Program-made: the position numbers and the translations under genes
Shown: positions 26,651 through 36,086 of the stretch, in pieces
Layout of the letters: each line of letters opens with the position of its first letter
Numbering within the stretch: the stretch's first letter is position 1
Origin: an uncultured Porphyromonadaceae bacterium
GTDB lineage: Bacteria; Bacteroidota; Bacteroidia; Bacteroidales; Muribaculaceae
Direction: 5' to 3'
Length of the DNA: 64,000 nucleotides
NCBI GenBank assembly: GCA_947177685.1
Contig: CAMWVE010000011.1
Coordinates: 1-64,000 of the forward strand
Notes under the pieces: generated by a model
Databases searched by the model: none
What the model was told of the DNA's origin: nothing
Seen by the model: only the letters and a program-made list of their open reading frames with translations

Positions 26651-27472
26651 TCAGATTTTACCCATGAAAGAGCAAATTTTTTTAAAAGAGCCATGAGCCT
26701 CGGCTGCCGAATGTTCGTCAACAAACAATCCGAACACCGCCGAGCCTGACCCTGACATGGCTGAATAGAGTGCGCCACATTCAAGCATGCGCTGCTTGAT
26801 GGCTTCCACATCGCCATGCAGCGAGAATATGCCCGGCTCAAAATCATTTTTCACCCTGCCCTGCCACTGACTAACGGGCTGCTTAAGCGACTCAGACAAA
26901 TCATGCTCGGCCGGCTTGGGTGTCACCCCGGCGTACGCCTCACGGGTGGGCACGCTGACCGGTGGTTTGGCTATCACAATCCACAATCCGTCAAGGTCAA
27001 GCTCCACGTCGCTGAAAACTGTACCTATGCCGGTAGCCAACCGCGGACGATTGTAGATGAAGAACGGACAGTCTGCACCGATGGTGGCTGCCAACTCTGC
27101 CATACGCTCACGACTCATGCCGAGATTGAAAAGCTTGTCAAGACCGATGATGGTAAACGAGGCATCGGATGAGCCTCCGCCGAGTCCCGCACCGTCAGGG
27201 ATAATCTTGTGCAGGTAAATATGTACCGGAGGCAAAGCGTATTCCCGCGCCACCGCGCGATAAGCCTTCATCACCAGATTCTTTTCCATGGGACAGTCCA
27301 CCTGATTGCCGGTAGTCACCAGTCGCAGTTCACCGTCAGGTGCCGGAACAATTTCAAGAATGTCGCACCACGGCACAGGCACCATGACGGTTTCAATGTC
27401 ATGATAACCGTCAGAGCGCCGAGCCACAATGTTGAGTCCCAGATTGATTTTACAGTTTGGAAACAGTATCAT
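26651..27472 (-). CDS. ispE: 4-diphosphocytidyl-2-C-methyl-D-erythritol kinase
   Basis: The 273-residue GHMP kinase phosphorylates CDP-ME in the MEP pathway of isoprenoid synthesis. The N-terminal NCKINLGLNIVARRSDGYHDIETVM is diagnostic, the GHMP ATP-loop is PDGAGLGGGSSDA near 90-102, and a C-terminal MSGSGSAVFGLF motif is present. Its ATG overlaps the stop of the preceding lipoprotein gene as ATGA, so it is at the tail of the sufBCDS operon. Confidence 0.94.
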   Translation of the reverse strand: MILFPNCKINLGLNIVARRSDGYHDIETVMVPVPWCDILEIVPAPDGELRLVTTGNQVDCPMEKNLVMKAYRAVAREYALPPVHIYLHKIIPDGAGLGGGSSDASFTIIGLDKLFNLGMSRERMAELAATIGADCPFFIYNRPRLATGIGTVFSDVELDLDGLWIVIAKPPVSVPTREAYAGVTPKPAEHDLSESLKQPVSQWQGRVKNDFEPGIFSLHGDVEAIKQRMLECGALYSAMSGSGSAVFGLFVDEHSAAEAHGSFKKICSFMGKI

Positions 27473-27864
27473 CGCGAGCCGGGACGTTTTCCGTTGTAAG
27501 TGCCGCCGTTATTGTTGCCGCTGTTAGCACCGGGGCGCTGACCTCCGTTGTTATTACCATTGTTTTCAGGCTTGCCCATCAGACCGCCATTGTTATTGTT
27601 CACCGGCGGTTTGTTGCCATTTCCCGGATTATAACCGGGATAGGGTTTGCTCGGATAATAGACAGGCGGTGGCGGAGGCACCGGAGTGTAGTTGTAGTTC
27701 GGGTAATAGACCGGCACATTACCGATGGGATAGACCGCAGGGGGGGGAGGTGCCAGCGGGTCATAATAATAGTCGTAGGATGATGAGGCATCCCACCATG
27801 CTCCACATGAACTCAGGAGGAGGGAACATAGGAGAACGAGTGTGGCGAGCGTGGATTTTTTCAT
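27469..27864 (-). CDS. Pro/Tyr/Asn/Gly-rich lipoprotein
   Basis: This 131-residue protein has a lipobox signal peptide (LLCSLLLSSCGAWW, Cys near 20) and an entirely low-complexity mature part. First comes a Tyr/Pro-rich stretch (YYYDPLAPPPPAVYP, VPPPPPVYYP), then an Asn/Gly-rich tail (NNNNGG, NNGNNNGG) and a basic end. It is probably disordered and surface or periplasm facing. It lies between sufS and ispE with 4-nt overlaps at both ends. A C8 tract in the coding strand (27740-27747) encodes part of PPPP and could slip. The function is unknown. Confidence 0.75.
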   Translation of the reverse strand: MKKSTLATLVLLCSLLLSSCGAWWDASSSYDYYYDPLAPPPPAVYPIGNVPVYYPNYNYTPVPPPPPVYYPSKPYPGYNPGNGNKPPVNNNNGGLMGKPENNGNNNGGQRPGANSGNNNGGTYNGKRPGSR

Positions 27865-29093
27865 ATTCTGTTGAGCATTGAGTTTACTTTTATCAGTGCA
27901 TCGATGAACTTGTCTACTTCCTCGCGGGTGTTGTAGACGGCGAACGATGCTCTCACGGTGCCTTCCACCCCTAAAGCCTGCATAAGCGGCTGCGCGCAGT
28001 GGTGACCGGTGCGGACGGCTATGCCGAGCTTGTCGAGCAGCATGCCGGTGTCGTAGTGATGCGCCTCTCCGAGCAAGAAACTTATTACGGCACTCTTGTG
28101 GGGAGCCGTGCCGAAAATGCGCACTCCCGGCACCTCGGAAATCATTCGTGCCGTGGCATAGTCGAGCAGATCCTGTTCATGTGCTGCGATGGCGTCCATT
28201 CCTGTCTCGCCGATGAAATCAAGAGCGCGAGGGAAGGCTGCGATATCAATGAAGTCAGGTGTTCCGGCTTCAAATTTGAACGGAAGATCGGCAAATGTGG
28301 TGCCTTCGAAGCTCACATGAGCTATCATCTCACCACCACCCTGATAAGGGGGCATTGCCTCAAGTAATTCCTTTCTGCCATACAATATACCCACTCCTGT
28401 GGGACCATACATTTTGTGGGAGGAGAAGGCATAGAAATCCGCTCCGAGGTCACGCACGTCAACACTCATGTGCGGCACTGCCTGAGCGCCGTCAACCACA
28501 ACGACGGCTCCATGCGAGTGAGCTATGCGCGCCATCTCCTTGACAGGATTAACAGTGCCGAGCACGTTTGACACATGTGTGAACGACACCAACCGGGTCT
28601 GTTCGGTGAACAGACTGCGGTAAACATCGAGGTCGAGCTCACCACGTTCATTGATGGGTACGACCTTGATTTTGAATCCTATACGATTTTGAAGCAGTTG
28701 CCATGGGACTATGTTTGCATGATGCTCCATGACGGTGAGGATAATTTCGTCACCATCTTTCAGGAAGGCTCCGCCCCACGACGATGCCACCAGATTGATA
28801 GCCTCGGTGGTGCCCCGTGTGAAAATTATCTCCTGCTCCGAAGCGGCATTGATGTAGTCGCGCACACGCAGTCGTGTCTGCTCCATCAGGTCGGTTGCTT
28901 CCTGCGAAATGGAGAAAACGCCACGGTGCACGTTAGCCTTGGTGTGGAAATATGACGCATCGATCGACTCCACCACCCGGCGGGGAGTCTGCGAGGTGGC
29001 AGTGTTATCCAGATAGACGAGCTGACGGTTGTAGACCGTGCGGTCCAGAATAGGGAACTGCGAGCGGATATATTGTAGTTGAGCGTTGTCCAT
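27861..29093 (-). CDS. sufS: Cysteine desulfurase SufS
   Basis: The 410-residue PLP enzyme removes sulfur from cysteine for Fe-S cluster assembly. Hallmarks are LDNTATSQTPRRVV, NVHRGVFSIS, the PLP-lysine in FSSHKMYGPTGVG, and the active-site Cys in the RTGHHCAQPLM segment near the C-terminus, which is the SufS (group II) arrangement. The start at 29093 is chosen because the earlier open frame overlaps sufD deeply and has no family similarity. It follows sufD by 7 nt. Confidence 0.95.
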   Translation of the reverse strand: MDNAQLQYIRSQFPILDRTVYNRQLVYLDNTATSQTPRRVVESIDASYFHTKANVHRGVFSISQEATDLMEQTRLRVRDYINAASEQEIIFTRGTTEAINLVASSWGGAFLKDGDEIILTVMEHHANIVPWQLLQNRIGFKIKVVPINERGELDLDVYRSLFTEQTRLVSFTHVSNVLGTVNPVKEMARIAHSHGAVVVVDGAQAVPHMSVDVRDLGADFYAFSSHKMYGPTGVGILYGRKELLEAMPPYQGGGEMIAHVSFEGTTFADLPFKFEAGTPDFIDIAAFPRALDFIGETGMDAIAAHEQDLLDYATARMISEVPGVRIFGTAPHKSAVISFLLGEAHHYDTGMLLDKLGIAVRTGHHCAQPLMQALGVEGTVRASFAVYNTREEVDKFIDALIKVNSMLNRI

Positions 29094-29100
29094 AGGCTTA

Positions 29101-30456
29101 TTATTTATGGCAGTCAGAGCTACATTCCGAGCAAAGGAGGTCCTCGCCGGTGAGTCGGCGTTCAACCAGATGGCGCAGGCGGTCGCGGATAGCCTCCACA
29201 CGGATGGTGTCGATGGCATCGGACATGAAAGCCTGCATAAGCAAGCGGCGCGCCTGATCTTCAGGTATGCCACGGGTCTGCATGTAAAAGATTGCGTCCT
29301 GACTCAGCTGTCCGGTGGTGGCACCGTGTGAACATTTCACCTCGTCATTGAAAATGAGCAGACGGGGATGGGAGTGCATGCGTGCTTTGTCCGAGGCAAG
29401 GATATTGTGGTTGCTCTGGTAACCCTCGCTGAAAGGTGCATCGGGATTGACCACGATACTACCCTCGAAAGCGCCTGACGACTCTCCGTCGAGCAGATAT
29501 TTGAACAGCTGATCGCTGTGGCAATGTGGTGCGTCATGGACCACATTTGAATTATTATCGACATGACTCTTACCGTCGGCAATCACCATTCCCGCAAGTT
29601 TCGCGGTGGCATTCTCTCCGGCGAGAGTCACGTTGAAGTCGTTGCGCGTGACGCCGTTAAGCAACGTAGACGATGCTGTTGACAGTGTGGAATTCCTTTC
29701 CTGATGCACAAACAGCTGCATGTAGCGCGATGTAGTCGCTGAGGATTCCTCCATGCCGTAAAGCCCTACTGAAGCACCGTCAGCTAAATGCACTTCAATC
29801 ACCTCTGACGACAGATATTTAGCGGCGCGGTCCTGAGTGTGGTCACATATCAGGATGTTGACTGCTGAATTAGTCTCAGCCACTATCAGTACACGGCGGA
29901 ATGCCGCGAGATTGTCAGCTCCGGCAAAAATATTGACCAACTGCAGCGGTTTTTCCAACGTCACCCCACGGGCTATGTGGATGAATACGCCATCCTGAGC
30001 CAAGAGGTTGTTGAGCGCCACATTGACATTGTCAGCAGGAGCAATCTTGCCATAATAGCGGCTCACGAGTTCCGGATTCTGGCGGGCTGCCGCTGCCAGT
30101 GAGGTTACCGTTACTCCTTCCGGCAGGTTGTTGAGCAGCTGACGTGTGGCAACATAGCGGTCGTTGACCACCAGTGCAAGCAGGGAGCTGACGTTGGGTA
30201 TGTCGCACCTGAAACTGTCAGCCACGTCCACCGGAATATTGACTCTGTTGATGTTCACCCCGTAGTCAGGCGCGAACAAGTCGTTGATGGAGGTTGTCTG
30301 AAACCCCTCATCCTTCCTTGTGGGGAAACGACCGGTCGAGAGAAACTCGCAGGCATCAGCGCGCAGCGCGTTCATCACCGGTGCCGAGTGAGAGTCAATC
30401 ACCGCTGAGTTGGCTTTGTACAGGTCAATGTATTGTTTCAATGAATCCATAGCCAT
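29101..30456 (-). CDS. sufD: Fe-S cluster assembly protein SufD
   Basis: About 451 residues from the ATG at 30456, 4 nt after the sufC stop. The C-terminal half is the SufB/SufD beta-helix core with HVDNNSNVVHDAPHCHSDQLFKYLL and the closing DEVKCSHGATTGQLSQDAIFYMQTRGI. SufD pairs with SufB and SufC to form the scaffold SufBC2D. A Cys-rich extreme C-terminus (LLCSECSSDCHK) is unusual and might bind metal, but that is speculative. The longer open frame to 30510 would overlap sufC. Confidence 0.93.
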   Translation of the reverse strand: MAMDSLKQYIDLYKANSAVIDSHSAPVMNALRADACEFLSTGRFPTRKDEGFQTTSINDLFAPDYGVNINRVNIPVDVADSFRCDIPNVSSLLALVVNDRYVATRQLLNNLPEGVTVTSLAAAARQNPELVSRYYGKIAPADNVNVALNNLLAQDGVFIHIARGVTLEKPLQLVNIFAGADNLAAFRRVLIVAETNSAVNILICDHTQDRAAKYLSSEVIEVHLADGASVGLYGMEESSATTSRYMQLFVHQERNSTLSTASSTLLNGVTRNDFNVTLAGENATAKLAGMVIADGKSHVDNNSNVVHDAPHCHSDQLFKYLLDGESSGAFEGSIVVNPDAPFSEGYQSNHNILASDKARMHSHPRLLIFNDEVKCSHGATTGQLSQDAIFYMQTRGIPEDQARRLLMQAFMSDAIDTIRVEAIRDRLRHLVERRLTGEDLLCSECSSDCHK

Positions 30457-30460
30457 CTTT

Positions 30461-31231
30461 TTACTTTTCGTCGATTTCCTGTTTAATCCAGTCATAGCCA
30501 CGTTCTTCAAGTTCCAGAGCGAGCTCCGGACCTGCCGAGCGAACTATGCGACCCTTGTAGAGGACATGGACAAAATCAGGCTTAATATAGTCAAGCAGAC
30601 GCTGATAGTGGGTGATGACAATAGTGGCGTTATCCTTGCTTTTCAGGCGGTTGACACCTTCGGAAACAATCCGGAGGGCATCGATGTCGAGTCCGCTGTC
30701 AGTTTCGTCCAGAATGGAAAGGCGCGGCTCAAGCATAGCCATCTGAAAAATTTCATTACGTTTTTTCTCACCGCCTGAGAATCCTTCGTTGACAGAACGT
30801 GACGCCAGTTTGTTGTCAAGTTCGACCACAGCGCGCTTCTGGCGCATCAGTTTCAGGAAATCGCCTGCCGAAAGCGGTTCCTCATGGAAATACTTGCGCT
30901 TGGCATTGATGGCTGCACGCATAAAATTCACCATCGATACACCGGGAATCTCCACCGGATACTGAAACGAAAGGAACAGACCCTCGTGACTGCGGTCCTC
31001 AGGTGAAAGCGAAAGCAGATCGAGACCGTGGAAGGTGGCGGTGCCCTCGGTTACGGTAAACGCAGGGTTACCTGCAAGCACCGACGAGAGCGTACTTTTG
31101 CCTGAACCGTTCGGACCCATTATGGCATGAACCTCGCCGGGGCGGATTGTCAGATTTATACCTTTAAGAATTTCCTTCCCTTCGATGCCGGCGTGAAGGT
31201 TCTCAACGTGAAGCAATATATCTTTATTCAT
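30461..31231 (-). CDS. sufC: Fe-S cluster assembly ATPase SufC
   Basis: The 256-residue ABC-type ATPase powers conformational change of the SufB-SufD scaffold. Walker A is GPNGSGKST near 40, the signature reads GFSGGEKKRNEIFQM (the SufC variant), Walker B is LSILDETDSGLD with the SufC-specific D-E-T-D-S, and the H-loop follows in VITHYQRLL. It lies 23 nt downstream of sufB and 4 nt upstream of sufD. Confidence 0.97.
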   Translation of the reverse strand: MNKDILLHVENLHAGIEGKEILKGINLTIRPGEVHAIMGPNGSGKSTLSSVLAGNPAFTVTEGTATFHGLDLLSLSPEDRSHEGLFLSFQYPVEIPGVSMVNFMRAAINAKRKYFHEEPLSAGDFLKLMRQKRAVVELDNKLASRSVNEGFSGGEKKRNEIFQMAMLEPRLSILDETDSGLDIDALRIVSEGVNRLKSKDNATIVITHYQRLLDYIKPDFVHVLYKGRIVRSAGPELALELEERGYDWIKQEIDEK

Positions 31232-31254
31232 AATTTTTTATTTTTCTCAATTCA

Positions 31255-32703
31255 TTAACCAACAGAGCCCTCCAGTGTTATCTGCAACAGGCGCTGTGCC
31301 TCCACGGCAAATTCCATGGGCAGTTTGTTCATCACCTCCTTGGCATAGCCGTTTACGATAAGCCCGACGGCTTCCTCGGTGGGGATGCCACGCTGATTGC
31401 AGTAAAACAGCTGTTCCTCACTGATTTTCGATGTTGTCGCCTCATGTTCCACCACTGCCGTGGGGTTGAGCACATCAACGTATGGGAAAGTGTGTGCGCC
31501 ACAGTTGGAGCCGAGCAGCAACGAGTCGCACTGAGTGTGGTTGCGCGCGCCTGTGGCATCGGGAGCGACCTTGACCAATCCGCGATAGGAGTTCTGGCTG
31601 TAACCTGCCGAGATACCTTTCGACACTATGGTCGAACGGGTGTTACGACCGAGGTGTATCATCTTTGTGCCGGTATCAGCCTGCTGACGGTTCTTGGTAA
31701 CAGCCACCGAGTAGAATTCGCCCACAGAGTTGTCGCCTTTCAGCACACATCCCGGATATTTCCATGTGATGGCTGACCCTGTCTCAACCTGAGTCCATGA
31801 GAGTCTGGAGTTATCGCCGCGACAGAGTCCGCGCTTGGTAACGAAGTTGTAGACACCTCCGCGCCCTTCGCTGTCGCCGGAATACCAGTTCTGAACAGTG
31901 GAATATTTCACCTCGGCTCGTTCCTCGCAGATGATTTCCACAATAGCCGCATGGAGCTGATTTTCATCGCGTTGTGGAGCTGTGCAGCCTTCCAGATAAC
32001 TGACGTAGGCGTCGTCATCGGCTACAATCAGCGTGCGCTCGAACTGTCCGGTTCCGGCTGCGTTGATGCGGAAATAGGTCGACAGTTCCATGGGGCATCG
32101 CACCCCTTTTGGGATATACACGAATGAGCCGTCAGAGAACACGGCTGAGTTCAGGGCGGCAAAGAAATTGTCAGTGTATGGCACCACTTTGCCAAGATAT
32201 TTCCTCACCAGTTCGGGATAGTCCTTGACAGCCTCGGAGAAGGAGCAGAAAATGATTCCGAGTTCTGCAAGCTTCTCGCGATGGGTGGTCTTTACGGAAA
32301 CGGAGTCCATGACTGCATCCACAGCCATTCCGGAGAGCATTTTCTGTTCATGAAGAGGTATTCCAAGACGGTCGAATGTTTTGAGCAGCTCGGGATCAAC
32401 CTCATCGAGCGACTCCGGCGCCTTAGTCTGCTTAGGAGCGGCATAATAGCTGATTGCCTGATAGTCGATAGGGGGTATGTCGAGCTGCGCCCAGTCAGGC
32501 TGTGTCAGTGTCTGCCAATATCGGAAAGCTTTCAGACGGAACTCCAGCAGCCATTCAGGTTCACCTTTTTTACGCGAAATCAGGCGCACGACCTCCTCGC
32601 TGATACCTTTCGGAATTATATCTGTTTCAATATCACTGACGAAGCCATATTTGTATTCACCATCAGTGGCATTATTAATTATCTGGTCATCAGACTGTTG
32701 CAT
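31255..32703 (-). CDS. sufB: Fe-S cluster assembly scaffold SufB
   Basis: The 482-residue SufB is the scaffold on which Fe-S clusters are built. The N-terminal region has the SufB-specific [15 protein letters not shown]; the core shows [39 protein letters not shown] and the C-terminal [28 protein letters not shown] with the conserved Glu/His. It is the first suf gene; the 82-nt gap to cvpA contains an 8-bp inverted repeat but no clear consensus promoter. Confidence 0.97.
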   Translation of the reverse strand: MQQSDDQIINNATDGEYKYGFVSDIETDIIPKGISEEVVRLISRKKGEPEWLLEFRLKAFRYWQTLTQPDWAQLDIPPIDYQAISYYAAPKQTKAPESLDEVDPELLKTFDRLGIPLHEQKMLSGMAVDAVMDSVSVKTTHREKLAELGIIFCSFSEAVKDYPELVRKYLGKVVPYTDNFFAALNSAVFSDGSFVYIPKGVRCPMELSTYFRINAAGTGQFERTLIVADDDAYVSYLEGCTAPQRDENQLHAAIVEIICEERAEVKYSTVQNWYSGDSEGRGGVYNFVTKRGLCRGDNSRLSWTQVETGSAITWKYPGCVLKGDNSVGEFYSVAVTKNRQQADTGTKMIHLGRNTRSTIVSKGISAGYSQNSYRGLVKVAPDATGARNHTQCDSLLLGSNCGAHTFPYVDVLNPTAVVEHEATTSKISEEQLFYCNQRGIPTEEAVGLIVNGYAKEVMNKLPMEFAVEAQRLLQITLEGSVG

Positions 32704-32752
32704 TTATATAGACTTTATATTATCATTATTATACGAACCTTACGGAACCTGT

Positions 32753-32771
32753 TCAGTTGTCTAACAACTGA
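32753..32771. repeat. Inverted repeat between cvpA and sufB
   Basis: TCAGTTGT (32753-32760) and ACAACTGA (32764-32771) form perfect 8-bp arms with a 3-nt loop. There is no U tract on the minus strand, so it may be a regulator site for the suf operon or a weak terminator after cvpA. Confidence 0.4.
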
Positions 32772-32785
32772 CGGCGCCTGCAGGT

Positions 32786-33280
32786 TTAATAACTATAGCC
32801 GAAAACAACCGGAGCAAGCTCGGCGACGGCACGTCCTACGCTGCCGTCAGCCAACTGCGAGTATTGCAGCAGGTCACGATTGAGAACAACCCTCGAAAGA
32901 TTCATCAGAATACTCAGCACCAGCATCCACTCGAAAATTGAGAACAAGGTTCCGGCTATGCGGTCAACAACGTTGAGTTTCAACGATTTGGCTACCACAT
33001 GAACCAGATTTGCCAACAGACGTGTCATGGCATAACCCACCACGAAAAGTGTGACACAGGCTACGACCAGCGAGATGTAATGCACGGTGTTCGCACTCCC
33101 CATGCCGTCAAACAGATGTGCCCCGCAGAAGTCAGCCACAGCTGTTCCGAAAAGGCGGCAGAAGAGAATGCCCACCACAACGCCTGCCAGCGAGCCGACC
33201 TGAACCACTATCCCTTTCCAGTAGCCATAGGCGCCGGCGATGATCAATGTGAGCAGTATGATTATGTCAAGTATTCCCAT
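32786..33280 (-). CDS. CvpA family membrane protein
   Basis: The 164-residue protein has four membrane helices and the CvpA pattern: ILDIIILLTLIIAGAYGYWKG at the N-terminus and DRIAGTLFSIFEWMLVLSILM in the third helix region. CvpA-family proteins affect colicin V production in E. coli and envelope or purine-related phenotypes elsewhere; mechanism is unsettled. It follows ssb by 37 nt, in the surA-ostA-apeB-argD-ssb-cvpA run. Confidence 0.85.
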   Translation of the reverse strand: MGILDIIILLTLIIAGAYGYWKGIVVQVGSLAGVVVGILFCRLFGTAVADFCGAHLFDGMGSANTVHYISLVVACVTLFVVGYAMTRLLANLVHVVAKSLKLNVVDRIAGTLFSIFEWMLVLSILMNLSRVVLNRDLLQYSQLADGSVGRAVAELAPVVFGYSY

Positions 33281-33317
33281 ATATAATATAATGTGTAACG
33301 TGAGTCAGGAGTAAGAG

Positions 33318-33659
33318 TCAGGTGGTGGTTCCGCGTTGAAGTATCTCAACCTTTTCCACTGCCACCTCGGCTACGGTTCGCTTTATGGCGTTATGATCCT
33401 GCCATGTGCGGTAACGTAACCTGCCCTCGACATAGAGCTTTGTTCCCTTGCGGATATATTTTTCGGCAAGCTCGCCCTTTTCGCCCCACATGACCAGATT
33501 GTGCCATTCGGTCCGCTCCGGAATCATTGTGCCGTTAGGTCCGGTATGTGCAGGGTCAGTCGTAGCCAGTGGAAATTCTGCCACCGGAATCCTGTCGACA
33601 TGACGCATGCGCGGATCAGCGCCTACGTTACCAACCAGTATGACTCTGTTAACCGACAC
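33318..33659 (-). CDS. Single-stranded DNA-binding protein, tail-less
   Basis: This 113-residue protein is an OB-fold SSB: it begins VNRVILVGNVGADPRMRH and contains EWHNLVMWGEKGELAEKYIRKGTKLYVEGRLRYRTW. It binds ssDNA as a tetramer in the family. It ends at ILQRGTTT right after the OB fold, so the Gly-rich linker and acidic tip (DDxPF) of the main bacterial SSB are missing. It is therefore probably a specialised or secondary SSB that cannot recruit partners through the tail. The start overlaps the 3' end of argD by 11 nt. Confidence 0.9.
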   Translation of the reverse strand: MSVNRVILVGNVGADPRMRHVDRIPVAEFPLATTDPAHTGPNGTMIPERTEWHNLVMWGEKGELAEKYIRKGTKLYVEGRLRYRTWQDHNAIKRTVAEVAVEKVEILQRGTTT

Positions 33660-34785
33660 CTGTCAGTTTGCGCAAACTGCTGATGAAGATGTCAGCTTCA
33701 TCGCGGGTTAGACAAAGCGGCGGCAGCAGGCGTATGACATTCTTTCCTGACGCGCCGGTGAAGATATGCTCTTTGTGAATGAGGTCGGAACGGAGTTGCT
33801 TGACCGGTTCCTCCATTTCAATGCCTATCATCAGACCACGACCGCGGACCTCCTTTATTCCGGGGATACCCTTGAGTTGCTCCATTATGTAAGCACCTGT
33901 TTCATTGACATTTGCCAAGATATTTTCATCCTTCATCACCTCTAACACGGCTATTGCGGCTGCGCATGCCAGATGGTTGCCGCCGAATGTGGTGCCGAGC
34001 ATGCCGTAGACAGGCGCTATTGTGGGTGCTATGAGCAGCGCGCCCATGGGGAATCCGTTGGCAATACCTTTAGCCATGGTAATGATGTCAGGGCGGACGC
34101 CTGAATACTGATGGGCGAAGAATTTGCCGCTGCGACCGTAGCCGCACTGAATTTCATCGGCTATCATCAAGCTGCCGTGGCGGGCAGTCAGGTCGCGTAT
34201 GTCACGCATGAACCTGTCTGATGCCACCTGAATTCCACCCACACCCTGAATGGGTTCGATAATCACGGCAGCCACATCGCCGGCTTCAAGTTCGCGGGCA
34301 AGTGCCTCGCTGTCCTCCCACGGAACGAGTGTCACCACACCGTTTTGGTTGACCTGTGCCTGAATGGCAGGATTATCCGTTGCCTCCACCGCCAGCGAAG
34401 TTCTGCCGTGGAATGCCTTGGAGAAGGCTATTATGCGGCGTCGACCTGTGGCGAACGATGCTAATTTCATGGCATTCTCGTTAGCCTCGGCGCCTGAATT
34501 TACCAGAAAAAGCTGATAGTCATCGTAGCCCGACGCTTCTCCGAGCAGGTCGGCGAGACGCTGTTGCAGAGGGTTGATGACCGAGTTGGAATAGAACACC
34601 AGCTTTGCCGCCTGACGGTTGAGTGCCTCAAGATAGCGGGGATGGCCGTGACCTATGGAAATGACGGCATGACCGCCGTAAAGGTCCAGATATTCAATCC
34701 CTTCAGTGTCTGTCACATGACATCCTTTGCCATGATCAATGGCGATGTCGAACAGTGGATAAACGTCAAATAATTTCATTTTCAA
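33649..34785 (-). CDS. argD: Acetylornithine/succinyldiaminopimelate-type aminotransferase (ArgD-like)
   Basis: The 378-residue class III PLP aminotransferase has the ArgD pattern: YLDLYGGHAVISIGHGHP, NSGAEANENAMKLA, DEIQCGYGRSGKFFA and the PLP-lysine in TMAKGIANGFPMGA. It most likely acts in arginine (or ornithine) synthesis, though related enzymes use other omega-amino donors. The ATG overlaps the preceding aminopeptidase stop as ATGA, and its 3' end overlaps ssb. No other arg genes are in the window. Confidence 0.85.
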   Translation of the reverse strand: MKMKLFDVYPLFDIAIDHGKGCHVTDTEGIEYLDLYGGHAVISIGHGHPRYLEALNRQAAKLVFYSNSVINPLQQRLADLLGEASGYDDYQLFLVNSGAEANENAMKLASFATGRRRIIAFSKAFHGRTSLAVEATDNPAIQAQVNQNGVVTLVPWEDSEALARELEAGDVAAVIIEPIQGVGGIQVASDRFMRDIRDLTARHGSLMIADEIQCGYGRSGKFFAHQYSGVRPDIITMAKGIANGFPMGALLIAPTIAPVYGMLGTTFGGNHLACAAAIAVLEVMKDENILANVNETGAYIMEQLKGIPGIKEVRGRGLMIGIEMEEPVKQLRSDLIHKEHIFTGASGKNVIRLLPPLCLTRDEADIFISSLRKLTGVG

Positions 34786-36086
34786 ATATTAAAGAAATGA
34801 GTGAACGCATTGACAGTGTAGAGATAGTCGGCTGTAGATGCAGTCTCGCGACAGGAGTGCATTGCCCACTGGGCAGCTCCCATGTCGACTCCCTGAATGT
34901 CAAGTTGTCCGGTCAGTATATTACCGAGCGTTGAGCCGCCGGCAACGTCAGAATGATTGACAAAGGTCTGGCAAGGCACTCCGGCGCCGGCGCATATCGA
35001 GCGGAAGATGGCTGCGGAGTGAGCGTCAGACATATATTTACAGTTAGCATTTACCTTCACCACCGGACCGCCGCCGAGAACCGGATGGTTGGTGGGATCC
35101 TGTTTTTCAGGATAGTTGGGGTGGAGGGCATGTGCGTTGTCAGCTGAAATCATGAATGATGAAGCGGTGGCGCGATACATTGTCTCATTATCGCCCCCTA
35201 ACCGGTCGTTGATTCGCTTCAACAGATTTTTCAGCACCGGCGAGTGAGCGCCCTGACGTGTGCCGCTGCCGGTTTCTTCGTTGTCGAAGATAGCCATTAT
35301 GCGCGTGTGCTTGCTGTTCGTGGAGTCAAGCAGTGCTGTCATGGCTGCATGTGCCATTTCCAGATCATCGATGCGACCTGACTGGATAAACTCATCGGAC
35401 GGACCGAGGGTCATGGCAGGAGTGGTGTCGAACAGGGTGAGGTCGGCATCCAGTATATCCTCCGGTGATACTTCGAGATGCTCGGCTATGGTGCGCACCA
35501 CATAATCCTTCGACTGGATGGCATCGTCAAGTCGGGCTATCACCGGGAGCATATCTTTCTGTTTCGACAGGGGGTTACCCTCGTTGACAGCACGGTTGTA
35601 ATGGATTGCCAGATGAGGTATGGTGAGCATCGGGCGGTCGATTTTCACCAGCAGCGTGCGCGGACGCATGGGGTCCTGAGTGCGGCAGATGACACGACCG
35701 GATATTGACAACGGGCGGTCGAACCATGTGTAGAGAATCGGACCTCCGTACACTTCTGTGTTGAGTTTAAGTATGTTCCCTTCTGTCAGCATCTCCGGAC
35801 GCGGCTTGATGCGGAACCCGGGAGAATCGGAGTGTGCCGAGATAATCTTATAAGGTGCGGCAGGTCCGCTTTCACCTACCACAAAGGCGAAGATTGCGGA
35901 TCCGTTCTGTGTAATATAATATTTTCCTCCGGGGACAAGCTCCCATGCCTCACGCTGATCCAAACGGATAAAGTCGTTGGCTTCAAGCGTTCTGGAGATA
36001 TTCTCCACTGCCCAGAAGTTGCAGGTGCTTGAAGTCAGGAATGAGAGAAGTGACTGGATTTTGCTGTTATCTTTCATGGTGGTCAT
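34782..36086 (-). CDS. M18 family aminopeptidase
   Basis: The 434-residue metallopeptidase matches the M18 (aspartyl aminopeptidase/ApeB) family. Zinc ligands and catalytic residues are seen in ISAHSDSPGFRIKP, FDNEETGSGTRQGAHS, and near the C-terminus TFVNHSDVAGGSTLG. These cytosolic enzymes form dodecameric tetrahedra and remove N-terminal acidic residues from peptides. It overlaps ostA and argD by 4 nt each, which implies tight translational coupling in the operon. Confidence 0.93.
   Translation of the reverse strand: MTTMKDNSKIQSLLSFLTSSTCNFWAVENISRTLEANDFIRLDQREAWELVPGGKYYITQNGSAIFAFVVGESGPAAPYKIISAHSDSPGFRIKPRPEMLTEGNILKLNTEVYGGPILYTWFDRPLSISGRVICRTQDPMRPRTLLVKIDRPMLTIPHLAIHYNRAVNEGNPLSKQKDMLPVIARLDDAIQSKDYVVRTIAEHLEVSPEDILDADLTLFDTTPAMTLGPSDEFIQSGRIDDLEMAHAAMTALLDSTNSKHTRIMAIFDNEETGSGTRQGAHSPVLKNLLKRINDRLGGDNETMYRATASSFMISADNAHALHPNYPEKQDPTNHPVLGGGPVVKVNANCKYMSDAHSAAIFRSICAGAGVPCQTFVNHSDVAGGSTLGNILTGQLDIQGVDMGAAQWAMHSCRETASTADYLYTVNAFTHFFNI

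Noticed and set aside
30511-30778. Additional plus-strand gene opposite sufC
   Set aside because: The open frame is a shadow of the highly conserved ABC ATPase; no independent signals.
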